DNA of 26,231 nt from Muribaculaceae bacterium (GTDB lineage Bacteria; Bacteroidota; Bacteroidia; Bacteroidales; Muribaculaceae). The DNA lies in NCBI GenBank assembly GCA_016287065.1, contig JAEEVB010000003.1:1-26231 (forward strand), written 5' to 3'. Under the pieces are notes generated by a model. That model was not told the DNA's origin, searched no databases, and saw only the letters and a program-made list of their open reading frames with translations. This document shows, piece by piece, positions 1 through 6,703 of the stretch (its first letter is position 1; the number at the start of each line of letters is the position of its first letter). A program made the position numbers and the translations under genes.

Positions 1-1
1 C

Positions 2-667
2 GACTACCAAGTGGTCTACAGCCACATCGACGGCAGTGTGGCCGCACCCACTGCAGGCCTGCACTTCACCGATGAGCTGCTCGCCGAGTGCGACAACCGA
101 GGCATCACCCGCCGCGAGCTCACCCTGCATGTGGGTGCCGGCACCTTCCAGCCCGTGAAGAGCGAGAACATTGGCGAACACGAGATGCACTACGAGTTCA
201 TTGCCGTGGAGCGCAGCCTGCTGGCCGAACTGGTGCATGCGCTTGCCACCAAGCAACCCATCGTGGCCGTGGGCACCACCAGCGTACGCACCCTCGAGAG
301 CCTTTACTATGTGGGGCAAATGCTAGAAACCAACCCCGATGCCGACGACCTCACCGTCACTCAGTGGATGCCCTACACCACTCCGTGTCAAATCAGTGCC
401 CAGCAAGCGTTGCAAAACATCGTCGACTACCTCGACCGCCATCACCTGAGCACGCTCATGGGCGATACACAGCTCATGATTGCCCCAGGCTTCCAATATC
501 GCATTATCGATGGCATGATCACCAACTTCCACCAGCCGCAGTCCACCCTGCTGCTGCTCGTGGCCGCCTTTGTGGGCAATGACAACTGGCGCACTCTCTA
601 CGACTACGCCCTCGCCCACGACTTCCGTTTCCTTAGCTACGGCGACGCCTGCCTCTTCCTCAAGTAA
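2..667 (+). CDS. queA: S-adenosylmethionine:tRNA ribosyltransferase-isomerase (3' part)
   Basis: Partial gene: the frame is open to the window edge and the visible part is about 221 residues of a family usually 340-410 long. QueA transfers and isomerises the ribosyl group of S-adenosylmethionine onto 7-aminomethyl-deazaguanine in tRNA, giving epoxyqueuosine, a late step of queuosine synthesis in the cytoplasm. The signature GSVAAPTAGLHFT lies at the start of the visible part, followed by the conserved HVGAGTFQPV and VGTTSVRTLES blocks and, near the end, the ITNFHQPQSTLLLLVAAF block. The reading frame begins upstream of the first visible ATG (position 11), which is only an internal methionine. 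The gene converges with rnc. I am sure of the family because several independent signature blocks are present in order. Confidence 0.96.
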   Translation, partial: DYQVVYSHIDGSVAAPTAGLHFTDELLAECDNRGITRRELTLHVGAGTFQPVKSENIGEHEMHYEFIAVERSLLAELVHALATKQPIVAVGTTSVRTLESLYYVGQMLETNPDADDLTVTQWMPYTTPCQISAQQALQNIVDYLDRHHLSTLMGDTQLMIAPGFQYRIIDGMITNFHQPQSTLLLLVAAFVGNDNWRTLYDYALAHDFRFLSYGDACLFLK

Positions 668-814
668 CCAGGAGTGCAAGCTATATTTTCACATAATTTA
701 TTTTGTCCGTTGCAATTATACAGGGCTCAGCACCACAACACATTGGTAATTATTGTATAAGGATTATTGCAATCTCATGCATCTTTATAAAATCCAAAAA
801 AGTATTGAATTTTA

Positions 815-828
815 TGGAATCGATTCCA
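815..828. other. 14-bp perfect palindrome TGGAATCGATTCCA
   Basis: The sequence equals its own reverse complement over 14 bp. In RNA it would give a 5-bp stem with a TCGA loop. On the minus strand it is followed by an A/T-rich run with a six-T stretch about 13 nt later, so it could act as a poor terminator for the rnc operon, but the stem is weak. A protein-binding site is the alternative. Confidence 0.4.
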
Positions 829-888
829 CAAAAACCATGACTTTTCTGGAATTTAGCACAAAATCAGGACATTTTGAGATCTCCAAAG

Positions 889-951
889 AACTCTGAGAAC
901 TCTGAGAACTCTGAGAACTCCGAGAACTCCGAGAGCTCCGAGGACTCCGAG
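889..951. repeat. 9-bp tandem repeat, seven units, next to the rnc stop codon
   Basis: Seven consecutive 9-bp units follow the pattern (A/G)(A/G)CTC(C/T)GAG: three copies of AACTCTGAG, two of AACTCCGAG, then AGCTCCGAG and GACTCCGAG, with one further degenerate unit at 880-888. The array ends 6 nt before the rnc stop codon on the other strand, so it lies just outside the coding region. The unit length keeps all frames open, which produces artificial Ser-Glu-Phe (minus) and Ser-Glu-Asn (plus) reading frames. The change from T to C at the fourth pyrimidine position along the array suggests stepwise unit duplication. Its role is unknown. Confidence 0.85.
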
Positions 952-957
952 AACATT

Positions 958-1740
958 TTAAAGTATAGATTGGGGTGTGGCGGTGGAGAGGATGCGCTCG
1001 CGGAAGAGTTTGTCGGAGCGCAGACGCTCAAGGGCTTTCTTGGATGCACCCTGATGCGACTCTTTCTTGCTATAGCCGGTAGCATCGGCCGTATAGACAC
1101 CACCCAGAATAACAGCTGTGCGGAAGATGGGATTGCCGTCGGCATCGCTGAAGGTGTCCATCAATTCATACTCGATAGTAACGCGATACTTCTGCGTCCA
1201 CTCAATGAGACGCGACTTGAAGTTCTGCTCAGTCTTGACCAGGTCGTTGATGTCGAGATGCTCGGCAATGATTTTCACCTCGATGAATCGCTTGCAGGCA
1301 TTGAAACCACGGTCGAGATAGATGGCGCCCACCAGTGCCTCGAGAGCGTTGCCGCTGATGTAGGAATTGTGTGAAGTGGAATGCGCCATAGCCTTCACAT
1401 GAGAGCGCAAGTGGAACGACTCGCCAATGCGATTCAAACTCTCGCGCTGCACAATCTTGGCGCGGGTCGAGGTAAGGAACCCCTCGTGTTTTTCAGGATA
1501 ACGGTTATAAAGATAAGCTGCTACCACGCAATCGAGCACAGCATCACCCAGATACTCGAGACGCTCATTGTTCACCCAGTGCCCGTCGTCGTCTTTCACC
1601 GACATGGAGCGGTGCACCAGTGCCAACTGATAATAGGAAATGTTGCGTGGCAGGAAGCCGGTAATGCGGTGTATAAAAACATAAAGCTCCTTATCCTTGG
1701 AGAAAAGGAGCTTTATTATGGATATGAGATTATTAAACAC
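958..1740 (-). CDS. rnc: Ribonuclease III
   Basis: 260 residues, slightly longer than the common 225-250. RNase III cuts double-stranded RNA in rRNA and mRNA processing. The catalytic signature NERLEYLGDAVLD is at 58-70 (ligands E62 and D66) and the second metal-binding block is NALEALVGAIYLD at 131-143 (E134). At N131 the position that is Asp114 in the E. coli enzyme is Asn. A double-stranded-RNA-binding domain follows from about 170 to 240, including the GYSKKESHQGASKKALE block. The start is GTG at 1740, 13 nt after the fabF stop; no in-frame ATG is nearby and the N-terminus has the expected LLFSKDKELY segment before the nuclease domain. It is the last gene of acpP-fabF-rnc. Confidence 0.95.
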   Translation of the reverse strand: MFNNLISIIKLLFSKDKELYVFIHRITGFLPRNISYYQLALVHRSMSVKDDDGHWVNNERLEYLGDAVLDCVVAAYLYNRYPEKHEGFLTSTRAKIVQRESLNRIGESFHLRSHVKAMAHSTSHNSYISGNALEALVGAIYLDRGFNACKRFIEVKIIAEHLDINDLVKTEQNFKSRLIEWTQKYRVTIEYELMDTFSDADGNPIFRTAVILGGVYTADATGYSKKESHQGASKKALERLRSDKLFRERILSTATPQSIL

Positions 1741-1753
1741 CGCGAGAAGGAGT

Positions 1754-3037
1754 TTAACTATTAAACTTCTTCACGATAATGCTGGCGTTATGTCCACCAA
1801 AGCCGAAAGTGTTAGACAAAGCAACGTTCACCACACGCTTCTGGGCCTTGCCAAAGGTGAAGTTCATGTTGTAATCAATGTTCTCGTCTTTGTCGTCATC
1901 CTCATGGTTGATTGTGGGAGGCACGATATCGTCCTGGCAAGCCTTCACGCAGAACAGTGCTTCCATGGCGCCTGTAGCACCCAGCATGTGTCCGGTCATC
2001 GACTTGGTCGAACTGATATTCATGTCATAGGCATGCTTACCGAATACATCGGCAATTGCCTGAGCCTCGGATGTATCACCCACGGGAGTGGACGTGCCAT
2101 GCACATTCACATAGTCAACATCTTCAGGAGTGATGCCTGCATCGTCAATGGCACGCTGCATCACCAAGCGGGCACCAAGGCCCTCGGGGTGACTTGCCGT
2201 GATGTGATAGGCATCGGCACTCATGCCACCGCCAATCACCTCGGCATAAATCTTGGCGCCGCGTGCAAGTGCGTGCTCCAGTTCCTCGAAAATGAGACAG
2301 ACACCGCCCTCGCCCATCACGAAACCGTCGCGCGAAGCGCTAAACGGACGCGAGGCCTTCTCGGGCTCGTCGTTGCGCGTGGAGATTGCCTTCATGGCAT
2401 TGAAGCCACCCACTCCAGCAGGGAAGATGGAAGCCTCAGAGCCACCGGTCACCATGGCCACAGCCTTACCCAGACGAATCAGGTTGAAAGCGTCGATAAG
2501 GGCGTTGGTCGAGGTGGCACAAGCCGAGACGATACCGTAGTTAGGACCACGGAAGCCATACTTGATGGAGATTTGTCCGGCTGCGATATCGGCAATCATA
2601 GTGGGGATGAAGAAGGGACTGTACTTGGGACCATCGGCCTCATGCTTGGCATAGTAGCCAGCCTGATCCTCAAAGGTGTGGAGGCCACCAATACCCGATG
2701 CGAAGACTACACCCACCTCATTGCGGTCGATGCCCTCTTCGAGCAGGTTTGCATCCTCTACAGCCTGCTTGGCCGCAGCCATTGCATATTGTGTATACAG
2801 GTCGTTGCGCTTGAAGTCTTTCACTTCTCGGCGATCGTCCGGGTTATCCACAAACTTGACCGGGTCAAAATCCTTCACCTCACACGCAAAGTGTGTCTTG
2901 AAGAGTGATGAATCAAAATGAGTAATAGGTCCTGCACCGCTCACTCCGTCCAGGGCGTTTTTCCAAGTGGTTTCAACGTCCAGTCCTATGGGAGTGATGG
3001 CACCAAGACCTGTTACCACTACTCTCTTTAATTCCAT
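1754..3037 (-). CDS. fabF: 3-oxoacyl-[acyl-carrier-protein] synthase II (KAS II)
   Basis: 427 residues, a little over the usual 410-415. It condenses malonyl-ACP with a growing acyl-ACP in cytoplasmic fatty-acid elongation. The Cys-His-His triad of the family is visible: C173 in SACATSTNALIDA, H313 in VNVHGTSTPVGD and H350 in KSMTGHMLGATGA. The N-terminus KRVVVTGLGAITPIG and the C-terminal FGFGGHNASIIVKK are standard. It starts 26 nt after the stop of acpP, whose product carries its substrates, and is followed by rnc; this order is conserved in Bacteroidetes. No missing residues or breaks are seen. Confidence 0.97.
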   Translation of the reverse strand: MELKRVVVTGLGAITPIGLDVETTWKNALDGVSGAGPITHFDSSLFKTHFACEVKDFDPVKFVDNPDDRREVKDFKRNDLYTQYAMAAAKQAVEDANLLEEGIDRNEVGVVFASGIGGLHTFEDQAGYYAKHEADGPKYSPFFIPTMIADIAAGQISIKYGFRGPNYGIVSACATSTNALIDAFNLIRLGKAVAMVTGGSEASIFPAGVGGFNAMKAISTRNDEPEKASRPFSASRDGFVMGEGGVCLIFEELEHALARGAKIYAEVIGGGMSADAYHITASHPEGLGARLVMQRAIDDAGITPEDVDYVNVHGTSTPVGDTSEAQAIADVFGKHAYDMNISSTKSMTGHMLGATGAMEALFCVKACQDDIVPPTINHEDDDKDENIDYNMNFTFGKAQKRVVNVALSNTFGFGGHNASIIVKKFNS

Positions 3038-3063
3038 GAATTCAGGGAATCTATTAGATTAAT

Positions 3064-3303
3064 TTATTCTGCCTTAGCTGCTTCAATATAGCTCACAGCA
3101 TCCTGTACGGTCTGAATAGTCTCAGCCTTCTCATCGGGGATTTGAATGTCAAATTCCTTCTCAAATTCCATGATGAGCTCTACAGTGTCGAGTGAATCGG
3201 CACCAAGATCCTGTTGAAAAGTTGCTTCGGGAGTTACTTCTGTTTCACTAACGCCTAACTTGTCAACGATAATCGATTTTACTCTTTCTTCAATTTCAGA
3301 CAT
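3064..3303 (-). CDS. acpP: Acyl carrier protein
   Basis: 79 residues, full length for ACP. The 4'-phosphopantetheine attachment site is S37 in GADSLDTVELIMEFE, the universal DSL motif. The protein is acidic and helical as expected. It carries acyl chains for the type II fatty-acid synthase and is first in the operon with fabF and rnc. The start ATG at 3303 gives the canonical MSEIEERVKSIIVDKL beginning. Confidence 0.97.
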   Translation of the reverse strand: MSEIEERVKSIIVDKLGVSETEVTPEATFQQDLGADSLDTVELIMEFEKEFDIQIPDEKAETIQTVQDAVSYIEAAKAE

Positions 3304-3641
3304 AGTTGTAAAATTTAAATGTGTTTTAAAATAGTGTTCGTTCTAATTTTTGCGGTGCAAAGTAAGCAATTATTATTCAAATAATAAAGGAAATCGCCCA
3401 CAATTTGAACTTCGTTGCAGTTTTTTAGATTTAAGGGGCATCGAAAATGATAATTTTTACAAAAAATCACACTTCACGCCCCTCAACAGCACAAAAGACT
3501 GCCAGCGAACCGCCATTTTGTCAGTAACATACTGTCAGTTATTAACACTTTCCACACCTTCAAGGTGCTGAGTTATTAAGAAATTAACACCAACGGCACC
3601 CGCCTTGCGACGAGAGCCTTTGGAACCGAGAAGTGGTGTTA
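3304..3641. other. 338-nt gap upstream of acpP
   Basis: The stretch separates the acpP start from the stop of the lipoprotein gene; both genes point to the left, so the gap must hold the acpP promoter and any terminator of the lipoprotein gene. Only a weak promoter element is seen. At 3519-3546 two 14-nt units beginning TGTCAGT follow each other (10 of 14 positions equal) and the string AGTTATTAA recurs at 3537 and 3571. No coding region or RNA gene is recognised. Confidence 0.5.
3357..3364 (-). promoter_or_regulatory. Weak candidate -7 element for acpP-fabF-rnc
   Basis: On the minus strand the sequence is TTACTTTG, one base away from the Bacteroidetes -7 consensus TAnnTTTG, 54 nt upstream of the acpP start. 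No TTG/TTTG is found at the standard 19-21 nt distance (a TTTG lies only 13 nt upstream), so this is a tentative call. Confidence 0.3.
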
Positions 3642-4631
3642 TTATGGGGCAGTTGCGAGCAAACTGCCCTGCTCAATTCTTTCAAGACTCTTCGTCACCA
3701 CTTCCAATGCATTCGCTACATGTTTGTCCGTAAAGTGTCTTCCTGTCTTGGAGTCATAGCCTGGAAGACCTATCCACCCCGTCAAGTCATAAAGCAAGCT
3801 CAGTTCAAGTGGAGAGAGGGTCCGGTCGTAACGATAGGAAATAAAGGCACCGAGCAAATAGTGATAGCGGATATCACCTACGTAAGAGTATATGCCATCT
3901 TCGGCATTGAGAATATTGTTGATTTTCTTGAAAATCTCGCCTGCGATGCGAGTGAGTTGCTCAGGCGTGTAGGCATTGCGGTCAACCGCAGTCATCATCG
4001 CGAGTGTAAGAGGATTTAAACTCATGGGGTTGGATGATGTAAGTTCCTTGTAGTCAAGGTAACTCAGCACTTCTTTCTCTATATCGATTGACGATTTCGA
4101 TGTGAGATAAGTGAGTTCGCAGTACAGGTCAAGCAGTTGCGTGGCACCCGTCTCACGTTTCATCAGTTCCTGCCAGCAGTTGGCACTCATCGCACTCATA
4201 ATACCCAGATATTGGTTATCATAAGCGTTATATATCGAGTTGTAAGGATGCAAATAGCAAGTCAGCACGAGGTTGCGGGTTGACATGGCAGCAAGCTGCT
4301 CCTGTGGTACTTCACAAAGGGCCAGAAGTTCCTCTAAGGACTTGGCCTCGCCCTTATGTTCTTTCCAGTAATCATAACTGAAACCTTCACCCGTCAGGTC
4401 GCCATCAGGTATCTTCTCGGTACCCCACAACTGATAACCAACAATCTTTTCGTAACCATTTAAGAGCGGTACATCGGGATTCAGTCCACTAAGAGGTTTA
4501 TACTCAATTTCATCAGGAGTGACAGGAACATCTGGTTCGTCGTCGTTACTGCCACCACAGCCACACAACAGCACGGTAAACACCGCCACCATTGCAGGGA
4601 TTTTGGCATTAAAAAAGGGAAATATTTTCAT
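3642..4631 (-). CDS. Putative lipoprotein of unknown function
   Basis: About 329 residues. A lipoprotein signal peptide is visible: a hydrophobic stretch MVAVFTVLLCGC with lipobox L-C-G-C and the acylated Cys near residue 25, followed by GGSNDDEPD, so export to the outer or inner membrane face is expected. The rest is mixed polar and probably helical, with segments such as SLEELLALCEVPQEQLAAMSTRNL and a middle ELMKRETGATQLLDLY. From memory, a similar layout (a Leu-rich helix with a Cys and Pro, then M-S-T, then a later QEL.KR segment) occurs in several secreted Bacteroidales proteins of unknown role; I cannot verify this here. ATG codons at 4637 and 4631 are both possible. It lies 106 nt downstream of the PKD gene, after two hairpins. 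Base composition looks lower in GC than the neighbours. No enzyme motif recognised. Confidence 0.8.
   Translation of the reverse strand: MKIFPFFNAKIPAMVAVFTVLLCGCGGSNDDEPDVPVTPDEIEYKPLSGLNPDVPLLNGYEKIVGYQLWGTEKIPDGDLTGEGFSYDYWKEHKGEAKSLEELLALCEVPQEQLAAMSTRNLVLTCYLHPYNSIYNAYDNQYLGIMSAMSANCWQELMKRETGATQLLDLYCELTYLTSKSSIDIEKEVLSYLDYKELTSSNPMSLNPLTLAMMTAVDRNAYTPEQLTRIAGEIFKKINNILNAEDGIYSYVGDIRYHYLLGAFISYRYDRTLSPLELSLLYDLTGWIGLPGYDSKTGRHFTDKHVANALEVVTKSLERIEQGSLLATAP
3647..3669 (-). other. Hairpin over the 3' end of the lipoprotein gene
   Basis: A perfect 8-bp inverted repeat (GGGCAGTT / AACTGCCC) with a 7-nt loop covers the last codons and ends 3 nt before the stop codon. It could stabilise the 3' end or stop transcription, but no U-tract follows on the minus strand, so I do not call it a terminator. 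Confidence 0.45.
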
Positions 4632-4647
4632 TATCATATCGTTTTAG

Positions 4648-4683
4648 GCGTGTGAACGCCATAGCTTTATGGCATTCACACGC
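4648..4683 (-). promoter_or_regulatory. Strong 15-bp hairpin in the leader of the lipoprotein gene
   Basis: Two 15-nt arms (4648-4662 and 4669-4683) flank a 6-nt loop. The arms match except at 4657/4674. In minus-strand RNA this pair is G-U, so the stem is continuous; in plus-strand RNA it is C-A. This fits an RNA structure in the transcript that runs from the PKD gene into the lipoprotein gene. It ends 10-16 nt before the possible start codons, and no U-tract follows, so control of translation, RNA processing or 3'-end protection are all more likely than simple termination. Confidence 0.65.
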
Positions 4684-4711
4684 AACTTGTAATTTCTTGG
4701 TCAGTCAACCA

Positions 4712-4733
4712 GAATAGGCCATTAGGCCAATTC
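4712..4733 (-). other. Small hairpin after the PKD gene stop
   Basis: GAATAGGCC and GGCCAATTC pair around an ATTA loop with one mismatch (A opposite A). It begins 4 nt after the stop codon of the PKD gene and lacks a U-tract. Together with the larger hairpin at 4648-4683 it fills most of the 106-nt gap between the two genes. Confidence 0.5.
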
Positions 4734-4737
4734 ACTT

Positions 4738-6570
4738 TTATCGGAGCACTTTAGTGGCGGTTTGGGTGCCGTCGGTGTAACGGGTTACCACGATGTTGAC
4801 GCCATCGAAGGGCTTGCTGCTTGCCATGCCCGCCAGGTTGTAGTAAGTGTGGCTGAGCACCTGTTTGTCGGTCTGAGGCTGCTCAACACTCGAAGGACCA
4901 TTTGGGCCGTAACTGAGCATAGGAGCCACTGCAAGCGACAGCGGGTCGTCAACATTCTGATACCACTTGCCGGTCTCGAGGTAGTTGTAGTTAGCATCCT
5001 CGTCGTACACAAAGTGATAGCCAGTGCACTTCTCGCCTGCACCACGGCGACACAGCAAAATGGCAATGTCGTCACCATTCTCGTTGGGGAAGGGGCCTAT
5101 CACGGCAAAAAACTCGGTGCCGGCAGGTATCAACACGGGTTCATTGAACACAAACTCGGTGGCATTTACAGTCGTAGGATCGTAAGCCAAATCGCCAGCC
5201 TTCACGCTCGTGCTGCCAAGCACCTGGTCGGGCATACCATCGTCGCCAGCTGTCATAATCTTCATCTCGATGTCGGCATCGGTCGATGCAGCAGTGGTTT
5301 TACCAAAGTACACGTTCACCTGCTTCACTTGAGCTGTAACCAGAGGAGCGTCGAAATGCTCGGCAAACTCGCCCATTCCCAGCCAGTTGGTGCCGGCATA
5401 GTTGCCATACCAGCCCATCTCCATCATCGTCAGGTTAGCGTTCTCTTCAGGAGCAATGTTCCACACTTCCTGCTCACCGCCGGCTTGAATGGCATTGCTG
5501 GTGTACTCGTCGACACTTGAACCCACCTCGTTTGCCACCTCCAGTTTCAGGCCATAGGTGCCCTCTTGCACATAGGTGACAGTGGGGTTTTGTGCATTGC
5601 TGGTTGCCACATCGGTGCCCTGGAAGGTCCATGTCCACGAGGTGGGATTACCTGTTGAGGCATCCTTGAAGGTGAGAGGCACATCAGTGGGAACAAACAT
5701 CATGACCCACGGCGACAGATAGGCGCCATCGGGCATACCCACATGGGCCACAGGTGCCTCGGCATGCACATTCACATAGCCTGTGCGCGACTTGGTGTCG
5801 GTAGTAGCGCCGTCACCCACAGTGAGGGTCACGGCATAAGAGCCCGACCTGTTATAGGTGACCACAGGGTTCTGCTCTGTGCTGGTGGCAGGAGTACCGC
5901 CTTCGAAGGTCCAGTTCCACGAAGTTACATTGCCTGTCGAGAGGTCACGGAAGTGTACCGATTCACCCTCGCTGATGTTAATGACCGCTTCATCACCAGC
6001 GTTAGTTTCCAGAATCTTGAAGCCGTCAATAGCCTCATCCTCGCCATAGTCGCCCTCGTAAACAAACGAGAACTGCACCGTCTTGCCAGCATACGGGGCA
6101 AGGTCGACCGTGAAACGCTCCCAGCTAGGGCCGTCATAACCCTGATCCTGCGCCCACATAAACTGATCGATGAGCAATGTTCTGTTGTTTCCTTCAATGG
6201 CATAGAGTTTCCAAGCGCCATATACCAGATAGATGCCACTGGCATAGCAGTAGAATTCCAGCGTAGAACCCGGACGGATTTCAATGGCAGGCGAAGTGGC
6301 CACTTCGTTCTGACCGCTGGCGTAATCAAGTATCATCGACGACATGCTCGTCAGGTCGATACTGGAGAACGGCTGAGAGGGATTACCCAGCTTCCAGGTC
6401 GAACTGCTGGTAGACTGATAGGTCCAGTTATCAAATTCACTGGGACTGTCCCAGCCCATCTCATAATAGGGAACTGATGCCTCGTCGGCTGCAAACGATG
6501 CCACGAGCGACTGTGCCCGCATGCTCATTACAGCCAATGCAGCAAACATAACAAAAGTAATTCTTTTCAT
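4738..6570 (-). CDS. Secreted PKD-domain protein with C-terminal sorting-like tail
   Basis: 610 residues from the ATG at 6570 (a GTG two codons earlier is less likely). Signal peptide MKRITFVMFAALAVMSMRAQ. Residues about 35-190 look like a jelly-roll, adhesin or MAM-like domain (FYCYASG, DLAPYAGKTVQFSFVYEGD). Two PKD domains follow at about 190-268 and 285-362, each with the hallmark WTF core (SWNWTFEGG, SWTWTFQGT) and ending in a SGSYAVTLTV or EGTYGLKLEV strand. Residues about 370-500 form a further beta-rich module ending in IPAGTEFFAVIGPFP. The last 35 residues (YYNLAGM, then KPFDGVNIVVTRY) resemble the C-terminal tails of surface-secreted Bacteroidales proteins (type IX or related), which is an inference. 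It probably acts as a surface adhesin or binding protein; no catalytic residues are seen. The short phrase EMGW occurs in both the first and the later beta module. Confidence 0.85.
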   Translation of the reverse strand: MKRITFVMFAALAVMSMRAQSLVASFAADEASVPYYEMGWDSPSEFDNWTYQSTSSSTWKLGNPSQPFSSIDLTSMSSMILDYASGQNEVATSPAIEIRPGSTLEFYCYASGIYLVYGAWKLYAIEGNNRTLLIDQFMWAQDQGYDGPSWERFTVDLAPYAGKTVQFSFVYEGDYGEDEAIDGFKILETNAGDEAVINISEGESVHFRDLSTGNVTSWNWTFEGGTPATSTEQNPVVTYNRSGSYAVTLTVGDGATTDTKSRTGYVNVHAEAPVAHVGMPDGAYLSPWVMMFVPTDVPLTFKDASTGNPTSWTWTFQGTDVATSNAQNPTVTYVQEGTYGLKLEVANEVGSSVDEYTSNAIQAGGEQEVWNIAPEENANLTMMEMGWYGNYAGTNWLGMGEFAEHFDAPLVTAQVKQVNVYFGKTTAASTDADIEMKIMTAGDDGMPDQVLGSTSVKAGDLAYDPTTVNATEFVFNEPVLIPAGTEFFAVIGPFPNENGDDIAILLCRRGAGEKCTGYHFVYDEDANYNYLETGKWYQNVDDPLSLAVAPMLSYGPNGPSSVEQPQTDKQVLSHTYYNLAGMASSKPFDGVNIVVTRYTDGTQTATKVLR

Positions 6571-6605
6571 AAGCACAAGTTATAATATTAAACGATATTC
6601 TACCG

Positions 6606-6636
6606 CAAATATACACATTCTTCATCAACCCTACAA
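6606..6636 (-). promoter_or_regulatory. Promoter of the PKD-protein gene
   Basis: On the minus strand TTG (6634-6636) is followed after 20 nt by TATATTTG (6606-6613), a full match to the Bacteroidetes -33/-7 pattern TTG-N19-21-TAnnTTTG. The element lies 36 nt upstream of the start codon. Its upstream end directly abuts the T-run of the terminator of the preceding gene. Confidence 0.75.
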
Positions 6637-6637
6637 G

Positions 6638-6680
6638 AAAAAAAACGAGAGCGGCACTTACTGAAAGAAAGAACCGCTCT
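6638..6680 (-). terminator. Rho-independent terminator of the WG-repeat lipoprotein gene
   Basis: On the minus strand AGAGCGG (complement of 6674-6680) pairs with CCGCTCT (complement of 6648-6654) around a 19-nt loop, followed after two bases by eight T residues (6638-6645). It is 23 nt past the stop codon of the WG-repeat gene. Confidence 0.75.
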
Positions 6681-6703
6681 GTGATAGCGTTATGTGCAGT
6701 TAA

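Larger units (their letters stand above)
668..957. other. Intergenic region between convergent queA and rnc
   Basis: This 290-nt, mostly AT-rich stretch lies between two convergent genes. It contains a 14-bp palindrome at 815-828 and a 9-bp tandem repeat at 889-951. I see no RNA gene and no standard terminator with a U-tract. Predicted reading frames across the repeat consist of low-complexity Ser-Glu-Phe or Ser-Glu-Asn runs and are not convincing genes. Confidence 0.6.

Noticed and set aside
889..951. Possible CRISPR-like array
   Set aside because: Units are 9 bp, contiguous, without spacers, and no cas gene is present.
874..1374. Plus-strand reading frame starting in the 9-bp repeat and running across rnc
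   Set aside because: It consists of a repeat-derived Ser-Glu-Asn run and antisense rnc sequence; rnc on the minus strand has full family signatures.
1697..2908. 403-codon plus-strand frame opposite fabF
   Set aside because: Antisense shadow; the minus strand encodes complete KAS II with its Cys-His-His triad.
3350..3571. Small 73-codon plus-strand frame upstream of acpP
   Set aside because: No start context, composition of intergenic DNA, overlaps the candidate acpP promoter.
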